Shown here: positions 44,450-52,935 of the stretch, one piece after another
How positions within the stretch are numbered: position 1 is the first letter of the stretch
Layout of the letters: each line of letters begins with the position of its first letter
NCBI GenBank assembly: GCA_028278205.1
Contig: JANQES010000073.1
Location: 35,264-99,263, forward strand
Length of the DNA stretch: 64,000 nucleotides
Source of the DNA: Rhodothermales bacterium
GTDB lineage: Bacteria > Bacteroidota > Rhodothermia > Rhodothermales > Bin80
Reading direction: 5' to 3'
Notes under the pieces: model-generated
The model's database searches: none
Told to the model about the DNA's origin: nothing
The model's input: the letters and a program-made list of their open reading frames with translations, nothing else
Program-made: the position numbers and the translations under genes

Positions 44450-45634
44450 GTGTTTCTACAGAATCAACCGGTAGTGTTTTTGCGCACCCTTCCCTTATCC
44501 AGGCCCGACACCGGCGACCTGGAACGCCGTTATATCAATGACGTGCTCGAGACGGACCGCCTGGCGATGGGCCCCCGGCTGGATGATTTCGAAGCGCGGA
44601 TGGCCCGGCAGTGCGGCACCCGCCACGCCATTGCCGTAAGCAGTGGCACGGCAGCGCTCCACCTCATCGTAGCCGGGCTCAACCTCGGCGAGGGCGACGA
44701 GGTCGTAACCACGCCGTTCAGCTTCGTTGCCTCGTCGAACGTGCTCCTCTACCAGGGCGCCCGCCCTCGCTTCGTAGACATCTCGCCGATCACGTACAAC
44801 CTCGACGTCGAACGCGCCGAAGCGGCCCTGACGCCGTCTACCCGCGCCCTGCTGGCCGTCGATATCTTTGGCCTGCCGGCAGCGTGGCCGGCGCTGTCCG
44901 AGATCGCCCGGCGGCACAATCTCTTTTTGATCGATGATGCCTGCCATGCCCTCGGCGCCCGCGTCGGAGGCCGCCCGATAGGCGGATGGGGCAACGCCGC
45001 CGCCTTCGGGTTTTATCCCAACAAACAAATTACCACCGCCGAAGGCGGATGCATCACCACCGACTCGGATGACCTGGCAGCCCTCTGCCGCTCGCTGCGC
45101 AACCAGGGCCGCGCCGACGATAGCCGCATGGAGCACATCCACCTGGGCTATAACTATCGCATGAACGAGCTGGCGGCAGCGCTGGGATGTGCGCAACTCG
45201 AACGCCTGCCGGCCTTGCTCGAACGCCGCATCGAGGTGGCGACGTGGTATAACGAGGCCCTGGCCCCGCTCCAGCAAGACGTGGTGCTCCCGGCCGCACC
45301 CTCCGAAGGCATGAGAAGCTGGTTCGTCTATGTGATTCGGCTGGCCAATCAGTACGCCCCCGAAGCCCGCGACGTGCTGATGAACCACCTGCAAGCGCAA
45401 GGCATCGGCTGTAGACCCTACTTTCCCAGCATCCACCTGCAACCCTATTACCGGCGCCGGTTCGGCTTCAAACACGGCGACTTCCCCATCTGCGAGGCTG
45501 TTTCCACCCGTACCCTGGCCGTCCCTTTCTATACAACGTTGACCCGGGACGACGTAGCCTACGTAGCCCGCGCGGTGCAAGAAGCCCTGCCCTCACTGCC
45601 GTGCCTGACGCAAGCGATCTCGTTTAATGTTTAA
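44450..45634 (+). CDS. DegT/DnrJ-family PLP aminotransferase
   Basis: Third sugar aminotransferase of the window. It shows LSRPDTGDLERRYI, SSGTAALHL, IDDACHALGA and the PLP lysine in FGFYPNKQITTAEGG. Length 394. The start is a GTG at 44450; a second GTG at 44474 is possible. It opens a plus-strand block with a sugar-phosphate transferase, an acetyltransferase and a GT4. With the hexapeptide acetyltransferase it could make a UDP-diacetamido sugar such as bacillosamine (inference; in that pathway the aminotransferase comes before the acetyltransferase). Confidence 0.9.
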   Translation: MFLQNQPVVFLRTLPLSRPDTGDLERRYINDVLETDRLAMGPRLDDFEARMARQCGTRHAIAVSSGTAALHLIVAGLNLGEGDEVVTTPFSFVASSNVLLYQGARPRFVDISPITYNLDVERAEAALTPSTRALLAVDIFGLPAAWPALSEIARRHNLFLIDDACHALGARVGGRPIGGWGNAAAFGFYPNKQITTAEGGCITTDSDDLAALCRSLRNQGRADDSRMEHIHLGYNYRMNELAAALGCAQLERLPALLERRIEVATWYNEALAPLQQDVVLPAAPSEGMRSWFVYVIRLANQYAPEARDVLMNHLQAQGIGCRPYFPSIHLQPYYRRRFGFKHGDFPICEAVSTRTLAVPFYTTLTRDDVAYVARAVQEALPSLPCLTQAISFNV

Positions 45635-45689
45635 TCTTTGGAAAGCTGTTGCCAAATTAGAGGTAGCGCCTGACCCACACCTCGATATC

Positions 45690-45830
45690 GGTCATGGGTC
45701 ACGGGTCATTGGTCACTGGTGAAAAAACTAAAGACAGTCATGACTCATGACAGCGAGCCCCCGGATCCCCGGATCGGAGTCCGGGGCAGGCTCCGTCCGG
45801 GGCAGGCTCCGGCGAGCGTAATGGCTAATG
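45690..45830. repeat. Composite repeat, GTCATGG/GTCATTG family
   Basis: Left words at 45690-45721 (GGTCATGGGTCACGGGTCAT-type) face an inverse segment at 45737-45752 (AGTCATGACTCATGAC). They are followed by a hairpin CCCCGGA-loop-TCCGGGG (about 45767-45786), a 15-base direct repeat CCGGGGCAGGCTCCG (45781-45795 and 45797-45811), and GCGAGCGTAATGGCTAATGAC. The last segment contains the likely ATG (45821) of the next gene. Confidence 0.75.
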
Positions 45831-46480
45831 ACAGGCGCGTAGCGAGCCCTTCCTCCCTCTACAGCGGCTTCAAGCGCCTCGGCGACGTCGTGTTGGCCGC
45901 CTTGACGCTTGTGCTCGGCCTGCCGGCGCTTATGCTCATCGCTGCGCTCATCGTAGCCGAGAGCGGGCGGCCTGTCTTTTACCGGCAGAAGCGCGTCGGG
46001 CGCGGGGGCGTGCCGTTCGTGATCGTGAAGTTTCGCACGCTCCGGCGGGGGCGTCATGATCCAGCCAACCCCGGCAGGCTCGTCACGCGCGTCGGGCGGG
46101 TGTTGCGCCGGTTTGGGCTCGACGAACTGCCGCAACTCTGGAATATTCTGCGCGGCGAGATGAGCCTGGTCGGGCCGCGCCCCATGCTCCCCCATCAGGT
46201 AGCCACCCTCGATGCGTTCGAAAGACAACGCCTGGCTGTGCGCCCCGGCATCACTGGCTGGGCGCAAATCCACGGGCGTAACGCCCTGCCCTGGCCCGAA
46301 CGCATCCGCCTCGACGTCTGGTACGTGGAGCATTGCAGCCCCTGGCTCGATGCGTATATTCTGCTCAAGACGCCGTTTTTTCTGATGGCCGGCAAAGGCG
46401 TCTACGGCACCGGCGGCAAAAACCCGGACTTCCCCCGGCGCACCGAACACCCACCCCTCGGTACGGACGACTTGCCATGA
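45821..46480 (+). CDS. Initiating sugar-phosphate transferase (second copy)
   Basis: Short-form bacterial sugar transferase, 219 residues from ATG 45821 ([10 protein letters not shown]). N-terminal hydrophobic segment (about residues 22-45), then [33 protein letters not shown] and [14 protein letters not shown]. Earlier in-frame starts (GTG 45719, ATG 45740) would translate the repeat and are less likely. It overlaps the acetyltransferase by 4 bases (ATGA). It differs in sequence from the copy at 5886-6551, so each probably starts a separate glycan. Confidence 0.9.
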   Translation: MANDRRVASPSSLYSGFKRLGDVVLAALTLVLGLPALMLIAALIVAESGRPVFYRQKRVGRGGVPFVIVKFRTLRRGRHDPANPGRLVTRVGRVLRRFGLDELPQLWNILRGEMSLVGPRPMLPHQVATLDAFERQRLAVRPGITGWAQIHGRNALPWPERIRLDVWYVEHCSPWLDAYILLKTPFFLMAGKGVYGTGGKNPDFPRRTEHPPLGTDDLP

Positions 46481-47058
46481 CGCCCCTGTTTGCTTCCGGT
46501 TATTACCACAGCGAGGAACTACGCGCCGCCGGCATCGGCGCTGCCGGCGAGAACGTGCGCCTGCACCGCAACCTGAACGTCTATCGCCTGGATAATCTTT
46601 TTCTGGGCGACAACGTGGTCATCGATGCCTACGTCAGCCTGATTGCCAGCGGCCCGATACGCATCGGCTCGAACGTTCACATCGGCTCGTATTGCCACCT
46701 CTCCGGCGGCGACGGCATCGTCATGCACGATTTCAGCGGGCTCTCGCAGGGCGTGCGCCTCTACAGCCGGAGCGACGATTATTCGGGCCACTCCCTGACC
46801 AACCCCACCACCCCACCCGGCTTCAAAACCCTGAAACGCGGCACCGTCACGCTCGAACGCCACGTCATCATCGGCGCCAACGCGGTCATCCTTCCGGCAG
46901 TGACCATCGGCGAGGGCAGCGCCGTGGGCGCGCTGTCGCTGGTAGACCGTTCGCTGCCGCCCTGGAGTATCTTTGCCGGCACCCCCGTCCGTAAAATCAA
47001 AGACCGCTCACGCCGCCTGCTCGACCTCGAAGCCGAATACCTGGGGCGAGGGAGGTGA
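46477..47058 (+). CDS. Hexapeptide-repeat acyltransferase
   Basis: Left-handed beta-helix acetyltransferase of 193 residues. Repeats include NLFLGDNVVIDAYVSLIA, IRIGSNVHIGSYCHLSG and HVIIGANAVILPAVTIG, and the family end PVRKIKDR. Similar to WbbJ/maltose O-acetyltransferase-like proteins of O-antigen loci. ATG at 46477 overlaps the transferase stop by 4 bases, which decides the start against the longer frame from 46333. Confidence 0.88.
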   Translation: MTPLFASGYYHSEELRAAGIGAAGENVRLHRNLNVYRLDNLFLGDNVVIDAYVSLIASGPIRIGSNVHIGSYCHLSGGDGIVMHDFSGLSQGVRLYSRSDDYSGHSLTNPTTPPGFKTLKRGTVTLERHVIIGANAVILPAVTIGEGSAVGALSLVDRSLPPWSIFAGTPVRKIKDRSRRLLDLEAEYLGRGR

Positions 47059-47072
47059 TTGTTAAAGGACCC

Positions 47073-47147
47073 GTGTACTGCGTACTTCGTATTGCGTGGT
47101 TTTTTGAGACGTGATACGAAATACGCACTACGCAGTACGCAACACAC
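47073..47147. repeat. Inverted heptamer array, TACGCAG family
   Basis: Left arm 47073-47101 (GTACTGCGTACTTCGTATTG-type), right arm 47116-47147 (ACGAAATACGCACTACGCAG-type). It fills the 93-base gap between two plus-strand genes. The right arm ends 5 bases before the ATG at 47152. Same family as 37197-37285. Confidence 0.85.
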
Positions 47148-47151
47148 AGCC

Positions 47152-48357
47152 ATGCACATCGCGGTCTTCTATCAGCATTATAACAACCCGGACTGCGCTT
47201 CGACGAGCAGGCTGTATTCGCACCTCCGGCGTTGGACGCCGCGCCACACCGTCACCCTCATCACCACACGCGCGTGGTTCGAGCGCCGGATCACGCATCA
47301 GTTCGACTGGGCGCCGCCCGGCGTCGAAGTCGTCATGCTCGACGTGCCGTACCATAACGCGATGGGCGCGCGGCGGCGGCTCCGGGCGTTTGCCCACTTC
47401 GCCGCCCGCGCCGCACTCAAAGGCCTCTCGATCCCCAAACCCGACGTCATCCTGGGCATCTCGACACCGCTGACGGCGGCCTGGGCGGCGGCTGCCACAG
47501 CGCGGCGGCGCAAGACGCCGTGGGTGTTTATGGTGAAAGATCTCTGGCCCGACTTCCCGATTCAGATGGGCGCCGTCAAAAACCGCTGGCTCCAGCGAAG
47601 GCTTTACGCGCTCGAACACCGGCTCTATCGAAACGCCGCACACGTCATCCCTTTTTCGCCCGACATGGAGGCGCGCGTCCTGCGCCACGGCGGCACCCCC
47701 GAAACCGTGACGACCCACCTCAACGGCACCGATTTTTGGCTGATCGATGCCTGCACCGAAAACGACGTGGCGGCGCTGCGCGAGGCGCACGGCCTGACGG
47801 GCAAAAAGGTGGTGCTCTACGGCGGCGCCTTCGGACGCGCCAACGACATCCCCACCCTGATCGAAGCGGCCGAACGTCTCAGAGCGCGGGCGGACGTGCA
47901 CTTCGTCTTCATCGGCCACGGCTTTCTGACGGATCGCGCGCGCGAAGCAGCGACGCGCCTGCCCAACCTGTCCTTGCTGCCGCCGGAGCCGCGTCATCGG
48001 ATGCTCTGCTGGTTCAAGCTGGCCGATCTATCACTCGTCTCGTTCATCGATCTGCCGGTGCTGGCGGCCAACTCGCCGGCCAAATTTTTCGACAGCCTGG
48101 GCGCCGGCACGCCCGTGCTGGTCACCAATCCGGGCTGGACGAAACGGTTCGTCGAAGAACATCGCTGCGGATGGTACGCCCCGCCGTCTGATGCCGCCGC
48201 CATCGCCCACCGCCTCGACGCCGCCCTCGCCGCCCCGCAGACGCTGGCCGCCGCCGGAACCCGCGCCGCCGCCATCGCCCGCCAACTCTTCGACCGGGAC
48301 GCGATGGCCGATGACCTCGAAGCCATCTTTTTGCAAGTCGCCGGGCAGGGAGGGTAA
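47152..48357 (+). CDS. GT4-family glycosyltransferase, WbuB-like
   Basis: GT-B enzyme of 401 residues starting MHIAVFYQHYNNPDCASTSR. The central stretch FMVKDLWPDFPIQMG and the donor site PAKFFDSLGAGTPVLVTNPG match WbuB/WcaI-type transferases. The ATG at 47152 is preferred; the longer frame from 47059 only adds translated repeat. Last gene of the plus-strand block; convergent with the PIN-like gene (48-base gap). Confidence 0.9.
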   Translation: MHIAVFYQHYNNPDCASTSRLYSHLRRWTPRHTVTLITTRAWFERRITHQFDWAPPGVEVVMLDVPYHNAMGARRRLRAFAHFAARAALKGLSIPKPDVILGISTPLTAAWAAAATARRRKTPWVFMVKDLWPDFPIQMGAVKNRWLQRRLYALEHRLYRNAAHVIPFSPDMEARVLRHGGTPETVTTHLNGTDFWLIDACTENDVAALREAHGLTGKKVVLYGGAFGRANDIPTLIEAAERLRARADVHFVFIGHGFLTDRAREAATRLPNLSLLPPEPRHRMLCWFKLADLSLVSFIDLPVLAANSPAKFFDSLGAGTPVLVTNPGWTKRFVEEHRCGWYAPPSDAAAIAHRLDAALAAPQTLAAAGTRAAAIARQLFDRDAMADDLEAIFLQVAGQGG

Positions 48358-48405
48358 TGGCGGATTGAGCACATATTTGAGTTGGTGATTATATAAGTGT
48401 TGGGA

Positions 48406-49050
48406 CTAGATTGGATATGGAGAGAGCAATCCGGGTGCCGTCTCATTAATGTGCCTCACGGCGCTAGATAGTCCGTCTAGCGCATGATCCTGCTGAGTCA
48501 GCAGTTCAGCACTGAAGCATATTTTAAGCCAGCTATCGCATTGGCGAGAGGGGACGATGTGGGCTCTGACTTTTTCAAACCCTAAATTGTCGATAGCTAA
48601 CATAACGACCTGTTCGAAGCAGTAAATCATGCCCCCTACCCGTTTCCTAATAGGAGCACAACCGCTGGCTTTAGCAAGAGCCGTAATACATCGCTTGTCG
48701 CCGGTAACTATGGAGACATTTTCAAAACACGCTGAGGCGGCAAATAGAATCACCTCACCGGGATCTAAATCAGAATAAGAAGCCATCAGGCTATACTCTA
48801 AATCATCTACACAAGGCAGCGTGTCATCTAATACTGACACTGTATTGGCAAAAGCGATAGCTCTTTCTATACCCTCATAGGTATATCGTTGTAATCTAGC
48901 CTGTCGGCCCAAACTCTTTCTTAGGACGGGTTTTGCTGTTGGAAGGATATAGATGTCTTTTCGATTTACTCCAAATAAATTAGGAAATACATCTAATAGA
49001 TCGCACGCCCCCAGTTTGAATAGTATGTCATTGTCAGTGAGTATAATCAC
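48406..49050 (-). CDS. PIN-like domain protein, possible ribonuclease toxin
   Basis: A 214-residue protein with the acidic pattern of PIN-like nucleases: Asp6/Asp8 in LTDNDILFKLG, LDPGE with Glu99, and Asp118 in IVTGDKRC. The C-terminal third (about residues 150-214) has no motif that I know. It follows the ImmA/IrrE-type gene after 18 bases and shares its lower GC. The annotation as RNase is by pattern only. Possible role: effector of a toxin-antitoxin or phage-defence pair. Confidence 0.6.
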   Translation of the reverse strand: MIILTDNDILFKLGACDLLDVFPNLFGVNRKDIYILPTAKPVLRKSLGRQARLQRYTYEGIERAIAFANTVSVLDDTLPCVDDLEYSLMASYSDLDPGEVILFAASACFENVSIVTGDKRCITALAKASGCAPIRKRVGGMIYCFEQVVMLAIDNLGFEKVRAHIVPSRQCDSWLKICFSAELLTQQDHALDGLSSAVRHINETAPGLLSPYPI

Positions 49051-49068
49051 GGGTGATTATCCAGCAAG

Positions 49069-50103
49069 TCAGATACCAACTGTTTGGGGGTCAATACCAC
49101 AGAGTCGAAGCAAAAACTCTGCACTATCATCGGGGAGCTTAGATAAGTCTAAGCGCTTTTGCATCATCCGTCGAATAGTCTCTGGCGCGTTATCATTCGG
49201 TGACAATACATTCAATGCCTGCCCAACATATCTCCAAATGCTTTGTGCCCCTGTTTTTAAAAACTCGTTGTATGCGTAATTTAGTAGCAAGACACCGGGG
49301 TCTACATGGCGTTGTTCGCCAATGACTTTTGCGGCCCTTGCTAATCGCTCTGGGGCCATTTGTTTCTTAACCGTAACCACTGCTTCCTTTTTCCCGGTTA
49401 GCAATGCAACGGCAAACTCGTTTGCTTCTTGTTCCTGCTGCTCTTCATCGCCAAGTCTAATAACATCGTCATCCATGTAATCTTCGCCTGACACATGCCC
49501 ACACAGAATATGCCCAAGCTCATGGGCAAGGTGAAATGAAATCCAAGCTTCCTGTTTTCGACCGGAGGTAAGAATTATGGCTGGACCGCTTTCCGTGTAA
49601 ACAGCAAGGCCCTCCATTTTTTTGTTTCTCGCAGGAAACAAGCTAAGATGAATAACGGGTATACCATGATCCCAGCAAAAAGCTAACAGGCTCGAAAGTG
49701 ATACCCACTCTTCTCTTCGGCGAAGTATTGACTCCTGAATTGCTATTGGATCTAAATCGGTAGGCGGCTTATACGAGAATGGCAGGCATGTCACAGCGAG
49801 TTGTGCTGCTGTAATAGCAATCGCCTTGGGCCATGTAAATTCGCTTATTTCGGTATTGTTACGCCTTTTGAATGCTGCCGCTGCGGTGTCGGTTGGTCGT
49901 ATTTCGGCAGCCTCGTCAATGAGTTGACGAAATGGAATACCGATATGCTTTGCTATGTAACCAAGTCCTTGCAGATATGCTATTCGGTTAGAGGCATACC
50001 TGTCCTCCCACCAGAAAGGCAGTAATTTTTTGACATACGACGGCGGAAGGCCAGCAGCCTTTAGCCGACTGTATACAGGCTTCATGGAGTAACCAGAACC
50101 CAT
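49069..50103 (-). CDS. ImmA/IrrE-family metallopeptidase
   Basis: Zinc peptidase of the COG2856/DUF955 family. The motif HELGH lies at about residues 194-198 (counting from ATG 50103), followed by GHVSGEDY and EQEANEFA, whose Glu is the third zinc ligand. About 110 N-terminal residues precede a linker; I cannot confirm an HTH there. ImmA-type proteases cleave repressors such as ImmR to release mobile elements or toxins. ATG 50103 has a G-rich stretch 9-14 bases upstream; 50085 and 50160 are alternatives. The AT-richer composition suggests acquisition. Confidence 0.85.
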   Translation of the reverse strand: MGSGYSMKPVYSRLKAAGLPPSYVKKLLPFWWEDRYASNRIAYLQGLGYIAKHIGIPFRQLIDEAAEIRPTDTAAAAFKRRNNTEISEFTWPKAIAITAAQLAVTCLPFSYKPPTDLDPIAIQESILRRREEWVSLSSLLAFCWDHGIPVIHLSLFPARNKKMEGLAVYTESGPAIILTSGRKQEAWISFHLAHELGHILCGHVSGEDYMDDDVIRLGDEEQQEQEANEFAVALLTGKKEAVVTVKKQMAPERLARAAKVIGEQRHVDPGVLLLNYAYNEFLKTGAQSIWRYVGQALNVLSPNDNAPETIRRMMQKRLDLSKLPDDSAEFLLRLCGIDPQTVGI

Positions 50104-50254
50104 GAACTTGACCCCCGAAAAGATTGATTTACGTGCAAACAGGGTAAATAATTTACGCATCAGAGAGTGTCACACCTATGACACACCATACATAATATGC
50201 ACATCTCGACACCAAGTTCAATATGTGCGGCCTGATAATACCATCCTTCCACAA

Positions 50255-51349
50255 TCATCCCTTCTGCCTCCCTTGCAACAGCCGCCGCAGGCCGCGCGCG
50301 CCGAGGGTGTGGTTGAGCCAGGCCGTCCGCGCGGATACCGGCAAAACGATAGCCGTGCCGAAAGCCGCCAGCCCGCCTATTTTTCGCAGCGCGCCGTAAA
50401 GGTCGTCGGCCAGGAGCGCGCGACGGAGGGGGCGGTAGGCACGCAGCAACGAGCGACGCGGCGCCCCGTCGAAGAGCGCCTGCATGAACGATTGCTCGTG
50501 AAAGTTGAGGTTGTCTTCCAGGGCAAAGCGCCGCTCCGGCATCCCCAGTTCAGCAAGGCGCGCGTTGACGGCTTCGTGTTTTCGACGAAGGGCATCGAGG
50601 AATCGCTCGGTGACGGCTTTGTTGAGGTGAAGCGTGCCGGTGAGGTTGGCGCCGTGGAGCCGGTAGCGCGCCAGGATTTCGGGAAGATAGGCGACCTCGG
50701 TCAGCAGTACCGCCAGCGTTGCGAGGAAGCCGTCGGCCTCGCTGCGGAACGCCGCCTCCGGAATCGGGAAGAGCCGTTCGGCGACGGTGCGGCGGAAGGC
50801 CAGGGCGCTGGCGGGCATGCTGCGCCATCGCCCGCCGCGCGCGCGCACCGCCTCGGCCAGCCCCCCTTGCTCGCACGCTCCGGACGCAGGTATCCGATGC
50901 AGCAGCCGGCCCTCGCTGTCGATCACCTGCATCGCGTGCAGCGCCAGCCCGGCCCCGGCGTGATGCCGGAAACAGGCCACCACGCGTTCCAGCTTGTCCG
51001 GCGCGAAACCGTCGTCGGCGTCGAGCAACGCGACGATGTCGCCCCGGCAAGCGGCGTAGGCGGCATTGAGGGCCGAAGCCACCCCGCCGTTGTCTTTGGC
51101 GATAAGCCGAATCCGCGCATCGCGCCCGGCAAAACGCGCCGCCACCGCCCGTGAGCCGTCCGTCGAGCCGTCATCACAAACAATCGCCTCAAAATGCGGA
51201 TACGACTGCGCCAGCACGCTCTCCAACGCCTCGCCCAGATACGCCTCGTAATTATAACTGGCGATCAACACAGACACCAGCGGCTGCGCCGGGAGGGCCG
51301 GTAGGGCGATTTTGGATTTTGGATTTTGGATTTTGGATGGGTCTGGCAC
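50255..51349 (-). CDS. GT2-family glycosyltransferase
   Basis: GT-A fold inverting transferase. Motifs VSVLIASYNYEAYLGEALESV, VCDDGSTDGSR and ALLDADDGF (the DxD-type metal site) are all in the first 110 residues. The only in-frame ATG (51349) puts part of the heptamer array into the coding region, giving an N-terminal KIQNPKSKI-like run; a GTG near the VSVLIASYN strand is an alternative start. C-terminal region has no membrane helix. Confidence 0.88.
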   Translation of the reverse strand: MPDPSKIQNPKSKIALPALPAQPLVSVLIASYNYEAYLGEALESVLAQSYPHFEAIVCDDGSTDGSRAVAARFAGRDARIRLIAKDNGGVASALNAAYAACRGDIVALLDADDGFAPDKLERVVACFRHHAGAGLALHAMQVIDSEGRLLHRIPASGACEQGGLAEAVRARGGRWRSMPASALAFRRTVAERLFPIPEAAFRSEADGFLATLAVLLTEVAYLPEILARYRLHGANLTGTLHLNKAVTERFLDALRRKHEAVNARLAELGMPERRFALEDNLNFHEQSFMQALFDGAPRRSLLRAYRPLRRALLADDLYGALRKIGGLAAFGTAIVLPVSARTAWLNHTLGARGLRRLLQGRQKG

Positions 51350-51461
51350 GAGACGATTTGCTCAGTGAAAAAGTCGCAGCGGCTCGGACGGCGCAGTTCT
51401 GTTTGATTACTGCCCCTTGATGATAACAATCCAAAACTCAAAATCTAAAATCCAAAATCCC
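51308..51461. repeat. Inverted heptamer array, CAAAATC family
   Basis: Left arm 51308-51341 (GATTTTG words) and right arm 51429-51461 (CCAAAATC/TAAAATC words) are mutually inverse, with an 87-base unrelated centre. The left arm runs into the GT2 coding start and the right arm supplies the last codons and the stop of the FAD gene. Same family as 54381-54543. Confidence 0.85.
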
Positions 51462-52755
51462 GCAACGCCGAGCCGACCATCAGGCCGTCGCGTATCGAGC
51501 CGGCGATGCCCTGGAAGACCCAGCGGGCGTAGCGGCCTACCATGACGATGTCGTGGGCGTCGAGGCGTTCGAGCGCCTGCCGGCGCCACGCCGAGCCGGG
51601 GCGCGTGTAGGTATAGGCCACGTCGATCCAGGTAGGATCCACCACCTCGGCGTCGTCGATAAATCCGATGACCTGCAACTCCTCGACGACGGCCTGCGCG
51701 TACGCCGCGACGGCCTCGGCGCCGGGCTTCTCGCCGCCCGGATACGCGCGTTCTATGTAAAAGGCGACCCGGTTGCCTGCCGCGCGGGAGGAGGCCGGCA
51801 AAAACGCCGGATCGACGTTGCTGTAACAGCCGATGCGGAAAAAGCCTGCCTCGGCATCCGGCACGTAAAGCCAGTGATCGTCCGGGCACCGCGCCCCCCG
51901 GACCGCGCCGACGTTGAGCACCAGCACCGACGTGTACGGATCGGGTGCGTCGTCCGTCTCCAGCCCCGATATCGCCATCATCTTGTTGAGCGGCAGCGTC
52001 GAGATCAGCACGTCGTAGGCCACTTGCTGGCCGTCGTCAAAAACAACGATTTTGCGTTTTGGATCGATGCGGACGGCGCGTTTGCCGTAATGCATTGTGC
52101 CGTGCCCGGCGACGGCGCGGGCCAGCGTATCGAGCCCGGCTTCGGGATAAACGAACCGGATGTTGTAGCCGGCCATCGTCGTCTTGCCCTGCGCACCCTG
52201 CCGGGCCAGCGCCGGATCGACCGGCGACTTGTAGGGATCCTGGGGCGCCACGCGGGTCCAGAGTCCGGCGGTATAGCGTTCGTGGAAAGGGCCGAAAAAG
52301 CGAGCCATCAGTGTCGGGCCGAAACGCGCAGCGAGCCATTCGTCCATGGTGACGGGCGCACGCGCGGCGGGGGTGTTCATCTCGCCGAGCGCCTGCGCAG
52401 CCACGTCTTCGCCCAGGTGGGCCAGATGATACTGAAGCGGATAGGGCACGTAGCGGGCATCCCTGCGGAAATAGACACCGCTGCGACGCTGATAGGTCTG
52501 GACCGGCGCCAACCGGCGAATAAAACGCAGCACCGCCGGATCGCCGCCGAAAATCCAGTGACCGCCGCCTATCTCGAACCGATAGGCCTCGCCGTCATCG
52601 GGCGCCCGGGGCAATCGCTCCGTGGTTCCGGGCCGGACGTAATACGACGAACAGATGCCGCCGGGCGTCGCTGCCGCCTCGTAGACCGGCCATCCGGAGG
52701 CATAGCCCGCCGCCAACCCCGTCACACCTGCGCCTAAGATGAGGGTGCTTTGCAT
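51445..52755 (-). CDS. FAD-dependent oxidoreductase, UDP-galactopyranose mutase/PPO-like
   Basis: Flavin-binding amine-oxidase-like fold of 436 residues. Dinucleotide motif LILGAGVTGLAAGYAS at residues 5-20, then ATPGGICSS, and a C-terminal FAD segment GRYARWVFQGIAGSIRDGLMVG. It resembles protoporphyrinogen-oxidase-like proteins of polysaccharide loci and distantly UDP-galactopyranose mutase. The final residues RDFGF and the stop TAG are encoded by the heptamer array. Confidence 0.78.
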   Translation of the reverse strand: MQSTLILGAGVTGLAAGYASGWPVYEAAATPGGICSSYYVRPGTTERLPRAPDDGEAYRFEIGGGHWIFGGDPAVLRFIRRLAPVQTYQRRSGVYFRRDARYVPYPLQYHLAHLGEDVAAQALGEMNTPAARAPVTMDEWLAARFGPTLMARFFGPFHERYTAGLWTRVAPQDPYKSPVDPALARQGAQGKTTMAGYNIRFVYPEAGLDTLARAVAGHGTMHYGKRAVRIDPKRKIVVFDDGQQVAYDVLISTLPLNKMMAISGLETDDAPDPYTSVLVLNVGAVRGARCPDDHWLYVPDAEAGFFRIGCYSNVDPAFLPASSRAAGNRVAFYIERAYPGGEKPGAEAVAAYAQAVVEELQVIGFIDDAEVVDPTWIDVAYTYTRPGSAWRRQALERLDAHDIVMVGRYARWVFQGIAGSIRDGLMVGSALRDFGF

Positions 52756-52806
52756 TTATGTTTATGTGAGTTCTCTGCGTTGCGCTTCGGAGCGCGGTTG
52801 GTTTTG

Positions 52807-52895
52807 GTCACTGGTCATTACGCTCGCTGGCGCTCGCTGTCACTGGTTCTTGAGAGAGACCCTCACCAGTGACCAGTGACTCATGACCAGTGACC
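52807..52895. repeat. Inverted array, GTCACTG/GTCATGA family
   Basis: Left words GGTCACTGGTCATTACG (52807-52823), inner direct repeats of CGCTCGCTG, and a right arm ACCAGTGACCAGTGACTCAT-type (52864-52893) that is inverse to the left. The segment CATTACGCTCGC is shared, inverted, with 45812-45823. It lies between the flippase and FAD genes. Confidence 0.75.
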
Positions 52896-52935
52896 CGCGC
52901 CTTCGGTCGTACGAAGCGCCGCCCTCGAAAATATC

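Noticed and set aside
45719..45820. N-terminal extension of the second initiating transferase
   Set aside because: The codons are translated repeat; family similarity starts after residue 35 of the long frame, so ATG 45821 is preferred.
48406..50103. PIN-like and ImmA-type frames as one broken gene
   Set aside because: Each has its own start and complete domain, and the 18-base gap fits an operon rather than a frameshift.
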